From NCBI GenBank assembly GCA_010645155.1, contig JAAGOF010000300.1, positions 989,043 to 1,053,042 of the forward strand: a DNA stretch of 64,000 nucleotides. Reading direction: 5' to 3'. This document shows positions 1-11,700 of this stretch, in pieces (position 1 is the first letter of the stretch; the number at the start of each line of letters is the position of its first letter). The position numbers and the translations under genes were made by a program. Source of the DNA: Tigriopus japonicus (lineage: Eukaryota; Arthropoda; Copepoda; Harpacticoida; Harpacticidae). Below the pieces are notes generated by a model. It worked only from the letters and a program-made list of their open reading frames with translations, ran no database searches and was not told the DNA's origin.

Positions 1-690
1 TCTCTGTGTCTTTTTTCAACACTTAACAATCTCCTTTTGTCTTAAGAACCCTTATTAAGTACTGAAAATAGAGACAGGGAAGAAAACGTATACCATTCCT
101 CAGAGTAAAGAATACCCTTGAACAATGCCAATGATACAAAATCATGTTGTATTCAACAAAAGACGGACAATCATCCTCACAAAGCAAGTCAGTTTGCATA
201 TATTTGACTTAAAAAAATCAAATAACACAGTTTCAATTCTTTGAAAGACATCAATTGGGCATCAAATGATTGCTCGTTGAATCCCTGTGAACACCCTCCT
301 TGGGTAGGCACGGTGTTCCGAATGGCTTTTTAGGTTTGGATCGAAATACCCAAAGACATCATGGCATTTTTTGGACCCAAAATTTAATGGGGAACTACTT
401 CATTTTTATTGTATTGTTTAAGTTTAGGTCCAGGGAAAAAGTTATATACCTAAAAATCTATAAACATAACATTTTTTGAAAAACTATTTCATCTATTTTT
501 AGACTATTTAGTTACAAATTGAATTCAAATTGAATGAAAATACATTCAGCAACGGCCAAGTTGAAAGGTCCATATTTGACCCAAAAAATCGAAGAACACT
601 ACCGGTATAAGAAAAAACAAACTCTCAAAGATTTCACATAGCCTTTCAATGTCGTGAAATAAGATATTTTTTTTTTTGCAATAGCTGGTT
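1..690. other. Intergenic, no gene seen
   Basis: AT-rich sequence with short homopolymer tracts. No supportable ORF, RNA gene or clear repeat boundary was seen before the LINE remnant that begins near 690. Confidence 0.5.
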
Positions 691-1783
691 TTTGGCTAGT
701 TCGTTGCGAAAGAGTGCGGCCAGATAATCCCATTTTCCCACATGGGGGCATATGTTTATGCGTCAAGAAAGACTTGCTTATTAGTCATGTTCAACTGGCG
801 AATGAAGAAGTAGAAGTTTTGATTTGTCACATCAAGGCTCTTGATCTTACGGTTGTAACAATGTATCGGCCAACTTCTTGTAGCTCTTCTTCGTTTCTAT
901 CAACTCATGAATTTACACGAAAGGAGTTAGAGCGCGAGGTTTGTTCTCAACTCTTTGTTGCTGGTGACTTTAATTTTCTGCTAGCATTGTGAAGTGGGAA
1001 GTTAGTCCGGATGGGTAAATTCCCATTTCGGAAACGGGATCGATGTCTTTCGAAAAAATGAAAGTTTGCGATATTGCGTAATCTCTCTCAACACGTTGGT
1101 GTTGCAACCAGAGCAGAGAGTGTTTTAGACTTAGTTTTTTCCAACGACCCTGATCTGATCCAGTATGTCCATGTTGCCCCATGTAGTCTTTCAGATCATC
1201 ACATTCTTGAGATAGGGTCGACCATTACTCAAAAGCCGGCGAGCTCTAGAGTTAAACCTTTACAAAAGGCGGGTGTGGCTAAGTTTAAGCTCAAAAATGA
1301 AAACTGGCCCATCATTGTTGAAAGATTGGGAGAGTTGGATTTGATTTCCACTCTAAAGTAGGAACCATCCATAGATGAAGTCATAAATAGGCCTATTTCA
1401 ATAATTGATCAGGTTTATTTGTCTCTGTGAATTCCAGAAATAGTGGCAAAAGGTAGGGCATTGTCTAGAATTCCAAAGGTTAGGAAGAAGTTGTTCAAAC
1501 GGAGTTGTCAGCTTCCGAATAGACTTCGACGTACTTCAAATCCATTTGTTGTAGCCAGCCTCTAAAGCAAATTGGACGTGTTTCAAGCAAAGATTAGGGC
1601 CTCCATTGATGCCGATCAGTTAGAGAAGGAAAGTAGAATGATCCAAGAAGTTAAGACTAATCCAAAGTCCTTTTTCTCTTTTGCAAACAAAAAGAGAAAA
1701 ATGAAGCATCCTGTAGGACCTTTTGAGATCGACGGTAAAACTGTCAATGATGGTGAGGTTATGGCCAATATGCTTGGAGATCA

Positions 1784-1883
1784 GAGGCTAGTTTTTTGTA
1801 CGCAAAAGATCGATCTCAAGATCGTACTTTAGTACTGTACGTCCGATCTTGAGATCGATCTTAGCGTCTAAAAAACTAGCCTC
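1784..1883. mobile_element. 100-bp palindromic MITE, copy 1
   Basis: A near-perfect palindrome whose ends read GAGGCTAG and CTAGCCTC. The arms contain AGATCGATCTCAAGATCG. It sits inside the LINE at 690-3760. A second copy lies at 63242-63338. Confidence 0.8.
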
Positions 1884-1895
1884 AGTTTTCTAGTG

Positions 1896-2538
1896 TATTG
1901 GGACACTGTAATCGCATGCGTTTTCTTTTCTTACCGCTGGAGCCACCACCCCAACTTCAATCCGCCTGTCTTGTGCTTCAGTTAAAACGGTATAAATCCT
2001 TACTGTGAAAGGCCTTTTGCCAAAATGAGAACAGAATTGATTAGGGTAGAGACATATCTAAGTCATCAAACAATCACTCTCAACATTGGTTGACAAAATG
2101 CCGAGCATTTTACGATCAAAATGATAGTGATGATTTCACTTCTCCTCAAACTCCAGCCTCAGCTGCCGCGTCTTTGTCTGCCTTCGAGAAGAGAGCGAGC
2201 AATTTTAAAATTTCCCGCTAAGGTAACGGAGCGCAGACTGGCAGATGGGCAAAGTAGGGCTGGACTGTGAAGAAGCGTAATATCATTGCTATCATTTTGA
2301 TCGTAAAATCCTCAGCATTTTGTCAACCAATGTTGAGAGTGATTGTTTGATGACTTAGATATGTCTCTACCCCAGTCAATTTTGTTCTCATTTTGGCAAA
2401 AGGCCTTTCACAGGAGGGATTTATCACGTTTTAACTGAAGCACTCTCGCTTCTTCCAAGCTAAGACAGGCGGATTGAATTTGGGGTGGTGGCTCCAGCGG
2501 TAAGAAAAGAAAACGCATGTGATTACAGTGTCCCAATA
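1896..2538. mobile_element. Foldback element with about 230-250-bp inverted arms
   Basis: The left arm (about 1896-2125) starts TATTGGGACACTGTAATC and returns inverted at about 2287-2538, ending GATTACAGTGTCCCAATA. The arms differ by scattered substitutions and small indels. The roughly 150-bp unpaired middle carries an open frame rich in Ser, Ala, Thr and Pro (about 2069-2222 on plus, ending TAA). It interrupts the LINE that surrounds it. No transposase is present, so it would be non-autonomous. Confidence 0.75.
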
Positions 2539-3760
2539 TAAGACGGCAGAAAAAGCAGTGGTGTGACATCTCAGTTTTTGATAACATGCCCACAGATTCT
2601 TCCCCCGGTTTTCTCCTTCTTGATGTGTCGCATCTTGGATCAAGGCAAGTTTCCCTCCTCGTTGAAGGGAGCTCATGTTATTCCAATTTATTAGGGCGGA
2701 AACAAGTCTCATCCTAGTAATTATAAGCCCATTTCACTGACCTCCAGTATGGCCAAAGTTTTCGAGAAGATCATGAAGTCCAAGCTTGTAGATTATTTGG
2801 AAGTCCATCATCTGATTCCTTCTGGACAGCATGGGTTTCGAGGTCATTACAGGAAACCAACTGGTTGAACATATTGCGCAGATTATTAAGGGACTTGAAA
2901 GTCATGAGTCAGTTGATGTAGTCTATCTTGACTTTGCCAAGGCCTTTGATAAGGTAGATCATGGTCTTTTGCTCGATCAACTCAAAGTGTTTGGGATCCA
3001 GGGTAAGGTCATGAATTGGATTGGTAGTTTCATAAGTGATAGGAAGCAAATGGTCAAGGTTGGAGGATCATTTAGTGGCATGTATGATGTCAAGTCAGGT
3101 GTTCCACTCAGGTTAGTACAAAAGCCAGTATTTCATCATATGCTGATGACACAAAATTAGTTTGTGGAAGGAGTGGTCAGGACTCAAAATGTTTGGTTGA
3201 GGACTTAGAGAAAATCTACTCTAGGGGTTGGTGAGAGTAATGGAGCATTGAACGGGATGAAATTCCACGCAATGACGTATGGGGCGTAAAAATTAGATGT
3301 TCCTCTCAAAGACAATGGTGGTTGTGATATTGAGCAGGTATCGTTCCTGAGGGATTTGGGAGTTGTCGACCAAGATGATGGAAAGTTTGATGAGCATATC
3401 CAGTTCAAAGTGGGGAAGGCATTTCAAACATGTGGCTGGATCTATCGCACTTTCAAGTCTAGAGATAGTATTACGATGCTAACTCTGTACAAGTCGATTG
3501 TTCAGCCGCATCCTGAATATGCCTCACCTATTTGGGCTCCAATGAGTTCAGCAGGTTTGCAAAAGGTCGAGCAGGTCCAAAGATGTTTCACTAGGAACAT
3601 CACAGGAATGAGAGAGCTCTCCTATTGGGAGAGGCTCCAGAAGTTAGGACTGTACAGTCCTCAGAGAAGGTAGGAAAGGTATCTGATACTGTAGGTCTTC
3701 AAGAGCACTCATGGGCTCTGTCCTATCCTAGTATTTGAGGTCAACTGTAGCAACCGTTAA

Positions 3761-4119
3761 TTATATTAACTATATTAATCATTCTCTTTCTCTAAATTCT
3801 CTTTCTAATCAATCTCTTTACAAGGAATCCCATTCCTTGTAGCGGTAATAAAAAATCGGTAAGTGGTATTATTATTGTTTTTTTGAAATAAAAAAAAATA
3901 TATCAGGATTTGAGGTTAGCTGTAGCGACCGTAGAGATTTTATTTGCGCTCTGAGAGCACCTCCAATCTCAAGGAATCCAGGCTAGTTCGAACAATGAAG
4001 TCCTCCTCTCTTCTTTATCGGGCTCTTTCATTGTTCAATCTTTTCCCCATCAATCTTTGTCGGAGGAGCTGATCCTCTAACAGCTTTTAAAGCAGGACAG
4101 GACAATTTTTTAAATACTA
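3761..4119. other. LINE tail remnants, no gene
   Basis: Short repeated LINE tail sequence (a second diverged '...AGCTGTAGCGACCGT' segment near 3920) and unassigned sequence. No coding region is supported. Confidence 0.4.
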
Positions 4120-4277
4120 CAGTAAAATCTCGATTTAACGATCTCCGATTTAACGATAAATCTCGATTGAATGATAATTTTAGGGGTTATCGTTTTACTG
4201 CGACTCCTACGACAGCGACTCGATATGACGACATATTATGGGGTGAGGAACAATATCGTTAAATCGAGATTTCACTG
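4120..4277. mobile_element. Tigger/pogo-like MITE
   Basis: The ends are inverted: CAGTAAAATCTCGATTTAAC on the left and TAAATCGAGATTTCACTG on the right. This matches the known Tigger/pogo (Tc1-mariner) terminal motif. A TA dinucleotide precedes the left end; the right flank TA is lost. There is no ORF. Confidence 0.7.
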
Positions 4278-4392
4278 TTTTCCTGATCAACCCAATTTTC
4301 AAGGGATTCATAGATCTGCAAATAGTAACTTGTTGGTTGACCAAATTTCATAGAAATGTTAATTTCATATTTATATCTTATGCAGTTATAAC

Positions 4393-4731
4393 TAGTGATG
4401 GACCGAAAGCGGTTTCGGCCGAAAGTACGGCCGAAATTTCGGTTTCGGTTTCGGTTATGCCTACCGAAACCGAAAGCAGACAAGCACTATGTAAAATGGA
4501 GTTTGACAACAAAATAAAAAAAAAATGGTCCAAAAACCTCTGAAGTTTAAGTTTTCCGATTTTTCAAAATTTGCGACTACCCAACATCGAACACATGAGC
4601 ATTCTAATTTTTAAGGCAGATTTTGCATTTGAACAATTTCGTAATCAGCTGCTTTCGGTTTCGGTTTCGGTTAGCCCCTCTTTCGGCCGAAACTTTCGGT
4701 TTCGGTTATGAGCCCTTTCGGTCTATCACTA
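4393..4731. mobile_element. hAT-like MITE with 8-bp target duplication
   Basis: The ends TAGTGATGGACCGAAA and TTTCGGTCTATCACTA are inverted repeats. They are flanked on both sides by the identical octamer GTTATAAC (4385-4392 and 4732-4739), the 8-bp target duplication expected of hAT elements. Subterminal TTTCGG/CCGAAA repeats are dense. A diverged copy lies near 46632-46853. Confidence 0.85.
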
Positions 4732-4739
4732 GTTATAAC

Positions 4740-5593
4740 GCTTATAACGATATTGATTAATTGTTTTACAGGAATCCCATTCCTTGTAGCGGTAATGAAA
4801 AATCCACTACTCACCAAAAAAAAAATCGGCCATGTTTCTATGTGGTACATATTTGAAAGAGTTTAGGTGAAGTTGCACGGCACGTTTTATATCCAAGTTC
4901 GACACAAACTTCTAAGTCACAGATGCAGCTTTTCCTGCGGTTCGTAAAGAGTTCTCCGCAAGAGGTTGCTAGGTTGTTCTTCTGTCATGTTGAAGTTCGT
5001 CTTTCAGTTCGATATAAAAGGTGTCTTGTAAAGGTGCCCTATATTTATAACCAAACATTGTGCTTTTTGGTGAACACCACTTTTACCTTCATTAATTTTT
5101 CCAATCATTAAAATGTGGTACAATGTAGAGCACTAGTACAATGAAAACCAAAGTACCAATAAAATCAACGACGGGAACTGACGAAGGATCTGTTCAATCT
5201 GACCCACCCCCTCTACTGCAATAACCAAGATTTTCACCATCTACCGCTACCCAACTGTATCTGTTCTGTTTGTAAATCTCCGCTTCCTTTCTTCCATGTG
5301 CACTGAAACGTATTCTAGTCAGCTCATCTGTGATATCACTTTCTAGTCGACCATTTTAACGTTTTTACCAACTGACATGTCACCATTGATTATATATGAA
5401 AGAACATATATCTATATATTTTTTGCATATTTATACGCCCTGACATGACCATGAGTCGCAATAAAACTTATTGTATTGTAATGAAAGTAAGTGTTCGCAT
5501 GAAAGAGTTTCTCTATGAACGTTCCATGATCCACTAAGGTATGAACGAGTGTTCAAACAAATACGCAAAGAAACCTCGCAGTGCACAGTAGCT
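4740..5593. other. Intergenic with a LINE tail fragment
   Basis: Positions about 4769-4805 repeat the LINE tail motif seen at 3821 (GGAATCCCATTCCTTGTAGC). The remainder shows no supportable gene up to the poly(A) signal of the minus-strand gene at 5594. Confidence 0.5.
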
Positions 5594-5599
5594 TTTATT
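5594..5599 (-). promoter_or_regulatory. Poly(A) signal of the CCDC42-like gene
   Basis: AATAAA on the minus strand, about 170 nt after the TAA stop at 5766. Confidence 0.6.
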
Positions 5600-5765
5600 T
5601 GATCAATGTTTCTTGAAGATATTTTGAGCTATGCGCCTTCACAAACGTATTGTAAAATGATTCAACGAGGTCGATAGACAATAAACGGCGATAGATGGCA
5701 GAGGATAAAACCTCAGTAAGGTTGTGCTTTGTTGCATTGTGCGTTGTTGTTAATCGAGCGAGTTC

Positions 5766-8700
5766 TTAATAATCCAATCTCAGCTCCGAATGTGTTACCA
5801 ATGGACTCATGTACCCTTGAGCCTCTTCCGATCTTTTGACTCGAGCGATCACAACCTGCAAGAAGATTTTGTAAGAGACAGAGTAAAAGAAAGCAGCCAA
5901 GAAACATTTCCATCAACACAAGAGCCGGAACAGATTCCACAGAATAGGATGTTTAAAGTACCAATTGCTCAAAATGACGTTGTTGTTCGTCGGAATTTTG
6001 ACAAAAATATACCTGAAGGTCTTCAATATGGGCCTTCACCGCTTCTAGTTGGGTCTCCAAGTCATGAGGGGGGCGAACTCTCTTGGTGATAGCTGATGTA
6101 GTTCCTTTGGAGTTTTTCGTTAGATCACTGGCCAAATGGATCTGGGATAGGAGTAAGGGGGTTTATTTATCAGTCTGAAATTATATTGATTACCCAAGAA
6201 AATCCCACAACCTTTTTGGAGTTTACATATTGCCACAGGGTAAGGACACTCAATCGAATATTTGCAATTTGTAGCTCCTTCTCCACTTGCGATTTTTCTG
6301 TGGAAACAAACCACAGTTTACAGGGTCGCTCATTTACATCATGACTCATTAGTAGAGCAAGGATAAAAAAGATTAAAAAGTGATGGATTGAATTCTCTTC
6401 ATCCATTTTTTTAAATTTTTAACCGAGTTTTAATCCCCTTTTTTGCGCTAACCACAACACTACGTTTCCTCAAATATTTTGGGGTTTTATTATTATTAAA
6501 ATTCAACAGGTGCTTCCAGCTTTTGCGCTTTCACTCCCGTTTTTATTGGCGTTAACTAAAACCAAGCAAACATATTCAGCTGTAAATGTTTCCGAGAAAC
6601 TGAAAGTAAAAAAGAATTATTTTGTACATCCAATTTTCTCAAAACAAACTCTTTCTCCGCTTGCAAGTTTTCAAAAATTCCAATTCAAGCTTTTGAAAGA
6701 GTACAAAAGATAGCGTTACTAGATCACATATACTAGAACTGGATGTGTCTCCACTAAGAAATCTATTGTTGATTCTTGGAACTATTTTAGCCACAATGAT
6801 TTAGTTGTCCGTTTAGAGTTGATATAAACTTTTCGATTACTTCGTAAAATACATTCTACTCACTGCAACACTTTGAAGTGCTTGGGAAAATTTTTGGGCC
6901 GCTGTAAAACATTTCTTGAGTCATCTAATCTATGTCCAAAAATATCAATGTTTTGTCGTAAAACATTGACTTCTACTTCAAAGTGGAAGATTACATTCAG
7001 CAAGCGTGCAAGAAACTTCAGGACTGCCAGATACCATCAAATATCTAGGTTTTGCTTCGATTCCTTTTTTACCTGGCCATGGATATACTTACAGAAGAGG
7101 ATGCGACGACAGCTGTTTGTTGTTGTTTTTAAGAGCCCAAATCGTTCCCAAGGAGTGAACGTTAGGCGAGTGCTATGGACTCAATAGTCAATATTCAATA
7201 TTTTATACTAAATCGGTGGATGAATTGTCTAGACATCATTCTAGTATGTGGATCTGTCTCTTAGAGATCATTAAATGCACCCACTCTTGGGTAAATCACA
7301 TTCACCACTCCTTGACTTGTAAGATTTTGGCGGGTCAGACACTCGCAATTTCTCTGGGCCCGCACAAATTGTGCGGAGGTTAGAATTGCAAGTCAAGTTC
7401 AAGCAAATCTTATGCCTCATTGAGCCGGGTTTCATAGTGATTTTGACACAGCAACTTTCCATTTTCACCGATAAGGCTGACTGACGCACAAAATGATCAT
7501 AATACGTGAAATTTTGCCAAAAAGAGTGGCATTCCTATTCTTTAACTCAATGTTTTGACACAAAATTTACAAGCGTCCAGTCGGACCTTGATCAATAGGC
7601 CGCATGTTAACGCAACTAATTCAAAAAGCGAGAGTACACCAAAATCAAGCCAGATTAACGTTTGTTGAGTATATACGGTATACCGTATACTCACCCCAGC
7701 TCCTGTGTTTCAAACACAACAGCTGTCGAGAGTACATACTTTAGGCACGTCAATCTGACTTGATTTTGTGTACTCTCGTTTTTTTTAATTAGCTGCGTTA
7801 ACATGCGGCCTATAGGCTCCTGGTTACAGATTTCCGTGGAAGCGTAGACGTACTAGACTGAAAATAAAAGCTTTTTACCTTGTTTTTCTACTTTTTTTCT
7901 TGCTCTACTCATGTAGCAATAAATACAATCATGGCCATTCGAAATGTGCCAAACGATGAAATGCACACGACAATCATAATTCCATAACGAAACTAATTGT
8001 GTTGAGGAAACTTTTATCTTGGATTGAGAAGTCATTTAAAACTTCATTTACTTCAAAAATCTGTTTGTTTATTCAATTTTCCGTTCACTTATTGGCCTGA
8101 CTTTTGGTTCAGAGTTTCTTCTTTTTACATCATTCCGTATTGAGATGGTCTGTGTTGTTGCCCTCGCACTTTTAGCCATCCCTGTACTCAAGATATGTGG
8201 GTCAAAGAACTTGAGTTCTTTCTCCTTTCTCCTACATATACACACCTCGGTTGTCCAGGATACGTTGTTTCGACTCTTTCCTTGCTTGGATTTGGTAGAG
8301 AGCATCTTGAAGGGCATTTTGCCGAGAACTAAAGGATGAGGAGTAAAATGGAACTTCATTCAAAGAGTTTCATTCATTTGCTTTGGGCAACATTTCATCT
8401 GCCATAGACGCAAGGGTTTGCAACCAGAGGGTGTGGGCCACAAGTAGACCCCTAGTAGATTTTTGATGGGCCCGAAAGCAATCGGAGAAGCACAAAGCGT
8501 AGGCCCACAAATCCATCCACAAACTTGCACTAGTGGCCCTACAGCTCTGTGGCTTTGAGTTATGGGCCTTTGAAACCATCACCCTGTTGGTGTTCCTTCA
8601 TTGGCCTTTTATTGGGTCAACGTCAAAAATCTGTTGCCAACCTTTGATACCCTTGTCGTCAGCTTTTGACACACTTTATTAAGTCCTGATTAAACAACTG

Positions 8701-11700
8701 CGCTACAACCTTCTCTATTTGCTGAACACTAATTGAACATTTTTTTTAGTAGGTCAAATGTCAAATACGAAATGGTCACTTTCTTGCTCTGAGTATCTTT
8801 TAGGGTTAAAGATAGAGCTTTTCAAATGTACCATAATATGAGACGTGATTTTCCTCATAATATTTTTCCTTAATCAATTAGAGCTTTTTTCGTGCGTTAA
8901 TAAATGATCTTTTTGGCGTTACCTGAGATTAAGAATACGTTCGTTTTGCGCCTCTTTGAAGAAAGCTAATCCTTCCTTCTGCTTCAAAATCTCTTCCTCA
9001 TGCTTTTGCAATGCCAACTTTGATTTATCCCGAGTAATCACCAACGTTTCGCATCGTTTGATTAGCTCACCAATATCCTTGTACCTGTGTATGAACAAAT
9101 AAAGACCATTCAGAACAACTTAATTTATGCTCCGATTAGCCATTGCAATTTGGTTACCTATTTCTGGTACTTGCTTCTGAATCCACCACACTTTGTAGGT
9201 AATTCTTGAAAATTTCACGTTTTTCCACGGCAAATTTGATCAGATCCTTGAAGAAAAGAATTCTGCTCCTCAGTAATGGGTTTAACTGATTCAATTACAT
9301 ATTATTCCCAATTATTTTTTTTTCAATATGTAGAGTCACATACGTTTTGACCAGTTTCGCCTAGAGCAACGGTTCTTAAACTGGGCCCCAAAGGGGGCCC
9401 TGCATTTTTCAAGGGTCCCTTAAGATTTTTTGAAAAACACCAAACTGGTCAAGGTTTTCGAAATTCATCATTTAAAAATGAAATTTAATATTTATGTCAC
9501 TCATTCCCTTCCAATAATGCTCCAGAAGAATTTGATTGATTTTCAAAAACAACATTAGTTAAGCTTTTGTATCCCTTTTACCGACCTTCTGCCAACCTAC
9601 ACAATCAAACATAAGTGTGTGAGAGGTGAGCAGAGTATAACACAATATTCCATGATGAATGTGAGTGAGTATCTGAACTGTAATTTCCAAACTAATTTGA
9701 TGCCAAAATAAACTTTGCAAGGCTTTGAGGGAAGCAAATAAATAAAATAAACCTGATAAATAAGAGGTTTTGAATAAAAAGGTTTGTACCTCATTTACCT
9801 TTAAGTTACACCAACGCGCTTTTCATTTGTCACCACGATAATGCTTTAAATTTCATTGAAGTTACATAGTAGAGTAAATTGAAATGCGAATTTCAAGAAA
9901 GGCCGTTAAATTTGATTGAGAATCATAATTATTTAAAGTTGCCGTTGCGATCAATGTGCTCCAAATACTTTGGAGGCATTTTCTAATACTTGTTGTTGAG
10001 AGTTTCAAGGAAGATCCTGTAGAAAGCAGGACTTAAACATTAATAAAAAAACTCCTGTTGAAGTGTGAGGGCGTGTTCGATTTTTTGTACATTTCGCATC
10101 CTGAGCCATTGAAGATCCCACTTTTCAGGAACGTGAATCTGTCATTCCAAAATTAATTTTTATAAGGTGGCTTGTACAAAAATGCACAAACGCTTGGTCC
10201 ATTGGTTTTATGGTATCTTCAATATAAGCTTATTGGGGAGAAATATTGTGAATTGATAAAGAAAATCCACGATAAAACGGAAAATGCAAATTTCTATTTT
10301 GTTCGATTAATCCGTCTGACAAAACGGATTAACGGCTTAATCCAGTTCCAATGGATTAATCGATTAATCCGTTAATCCAAAAGACCTAGTTTTGACTCTA
10401 TCACAAATACCTTATCGGTTCCTCATTGGGCCAAAACATTAGACAAACTTGATCTGAATAAGTACCATAGCTCGCTCCAAATGCTCGCAAAGTTGCCTTT
10501 TCTCTTCCAATTGTTTCTGAATTGTGCTCTGAAATTGAATTTCCTCGTTGTACACGCGATCCCCGTCCTGGACTTTTTGTTGCTTTTCCTTGACAAAATT
10601 GTTGTATTTCATGAGATTTTTCTTGAGCCGCTCTTGTTCTTTGTGCACCAAGGTTGCCCTAAAATAGATAAATGATAAGTGATAACTCACTTTTTTCAGA
10701 GGATCTAATATCCAAATTGCATGTTCATTGGTTTCAAATTGTGAAACACTACATGGTCCTTCAATCTTATTATGATGGAGAAGAAATTTTAGATACTGAA
10801 ATGTTTCATAGATTTAATGATAGGATAGTAGTATACCTAGATGGTTTTACAAGAAAAAAGTCTTTTTAGGGCGGTTTTTTGACACTTAATCGGTGTAAAT
10901 TGTGTTCATGTGGTCAAACTTGTGCCAGAGACCCCCTTGTCTGAATTTCGGCAAAAGAGATGGCACAACAGGACCTTAAAATTCAATATTCAAGTCATTG
11001 TCTCCGTACTTTGAGGTTGAATTCAAAAACAGCTGTTTGTGATGTATTCTCCGGACAAGTGCTGGATATTTATATCATGACGAGTTTCTCTCCATTAAGA
11101 AAAAGAAGATTCGCGGAGGTTCCAAAAAACTCTCCGTAATGCATGTGAATGCACATTGAAGAAACAACTAGTAGAGATCTTGCGATGAAAGATTTCTCAC
11201 AAAGCACGGTGAGACGATTCTAACAGAAACTTGGCTCACAAGAGATAAATTCCAAACTTGCATGCCTCACAAGATGCAATTCATTCAACATACCACAAGT
11301 TCTGGAGGAAGAGGACGCCCCTCGGAGGGCCTAGATGCATAACTCCCTAGATCCGGAGTTGTTGTACCAATCTGAGGCTATTGTCGCTGTACAAATTCGA
11401 GGCATTGCTCTTGCCGGATGCTATTTTAGACCTTCCCTTGAGCTGGATAGCATCACTAACAAGATTTCGCAATTCTTAGAGAAAGTTCCTGATCATAGTC
11501 GGATCCTGCTACTCGGAGACTTCAATCTTAAACCCGAAACCCAGGATTTTGAAGAATTGTCTGCCTTTTTGGAACAGTTTAACGTGGTACTAAGGTCAAA
11601 TCCTAACGTTACGACCTACAACCATTCTGCTGGAAGTTCCTGTCTTGACCATATATTCGCCTCAGATGGCCTTGAAATAGAAAAACCGATGGTTTGAGTG

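Larger units (their letters stand above)
690..3760 (+). mobile_element. Degenerate APE-type LINE (non-LTR retrotransposon)
   Basis: Frames are broken by stops and shifts, but the order of domains is intact. An endonuclease region at about 714-1230 includes a GDFN motif near 963 and an SDHH motif near 1192. Reverse transcriptase follows at about 2720-3700, with YLDFAKAFDKVDH near 2926 and SYADDTKL near 3135. The C-terminal segment resembles jockey/CR1-type arthropod LINEs. Two younger insertions split it: a 100-bp palindrome (1784-1883) and a foldback element (1896-2538). The tail near 3821 contains AGGAATCCCATTCCTTGTAG followed by GGTAATAAAAAAT. The copy is dead and cannot encode a full protein. 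Confidence 0.85.
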
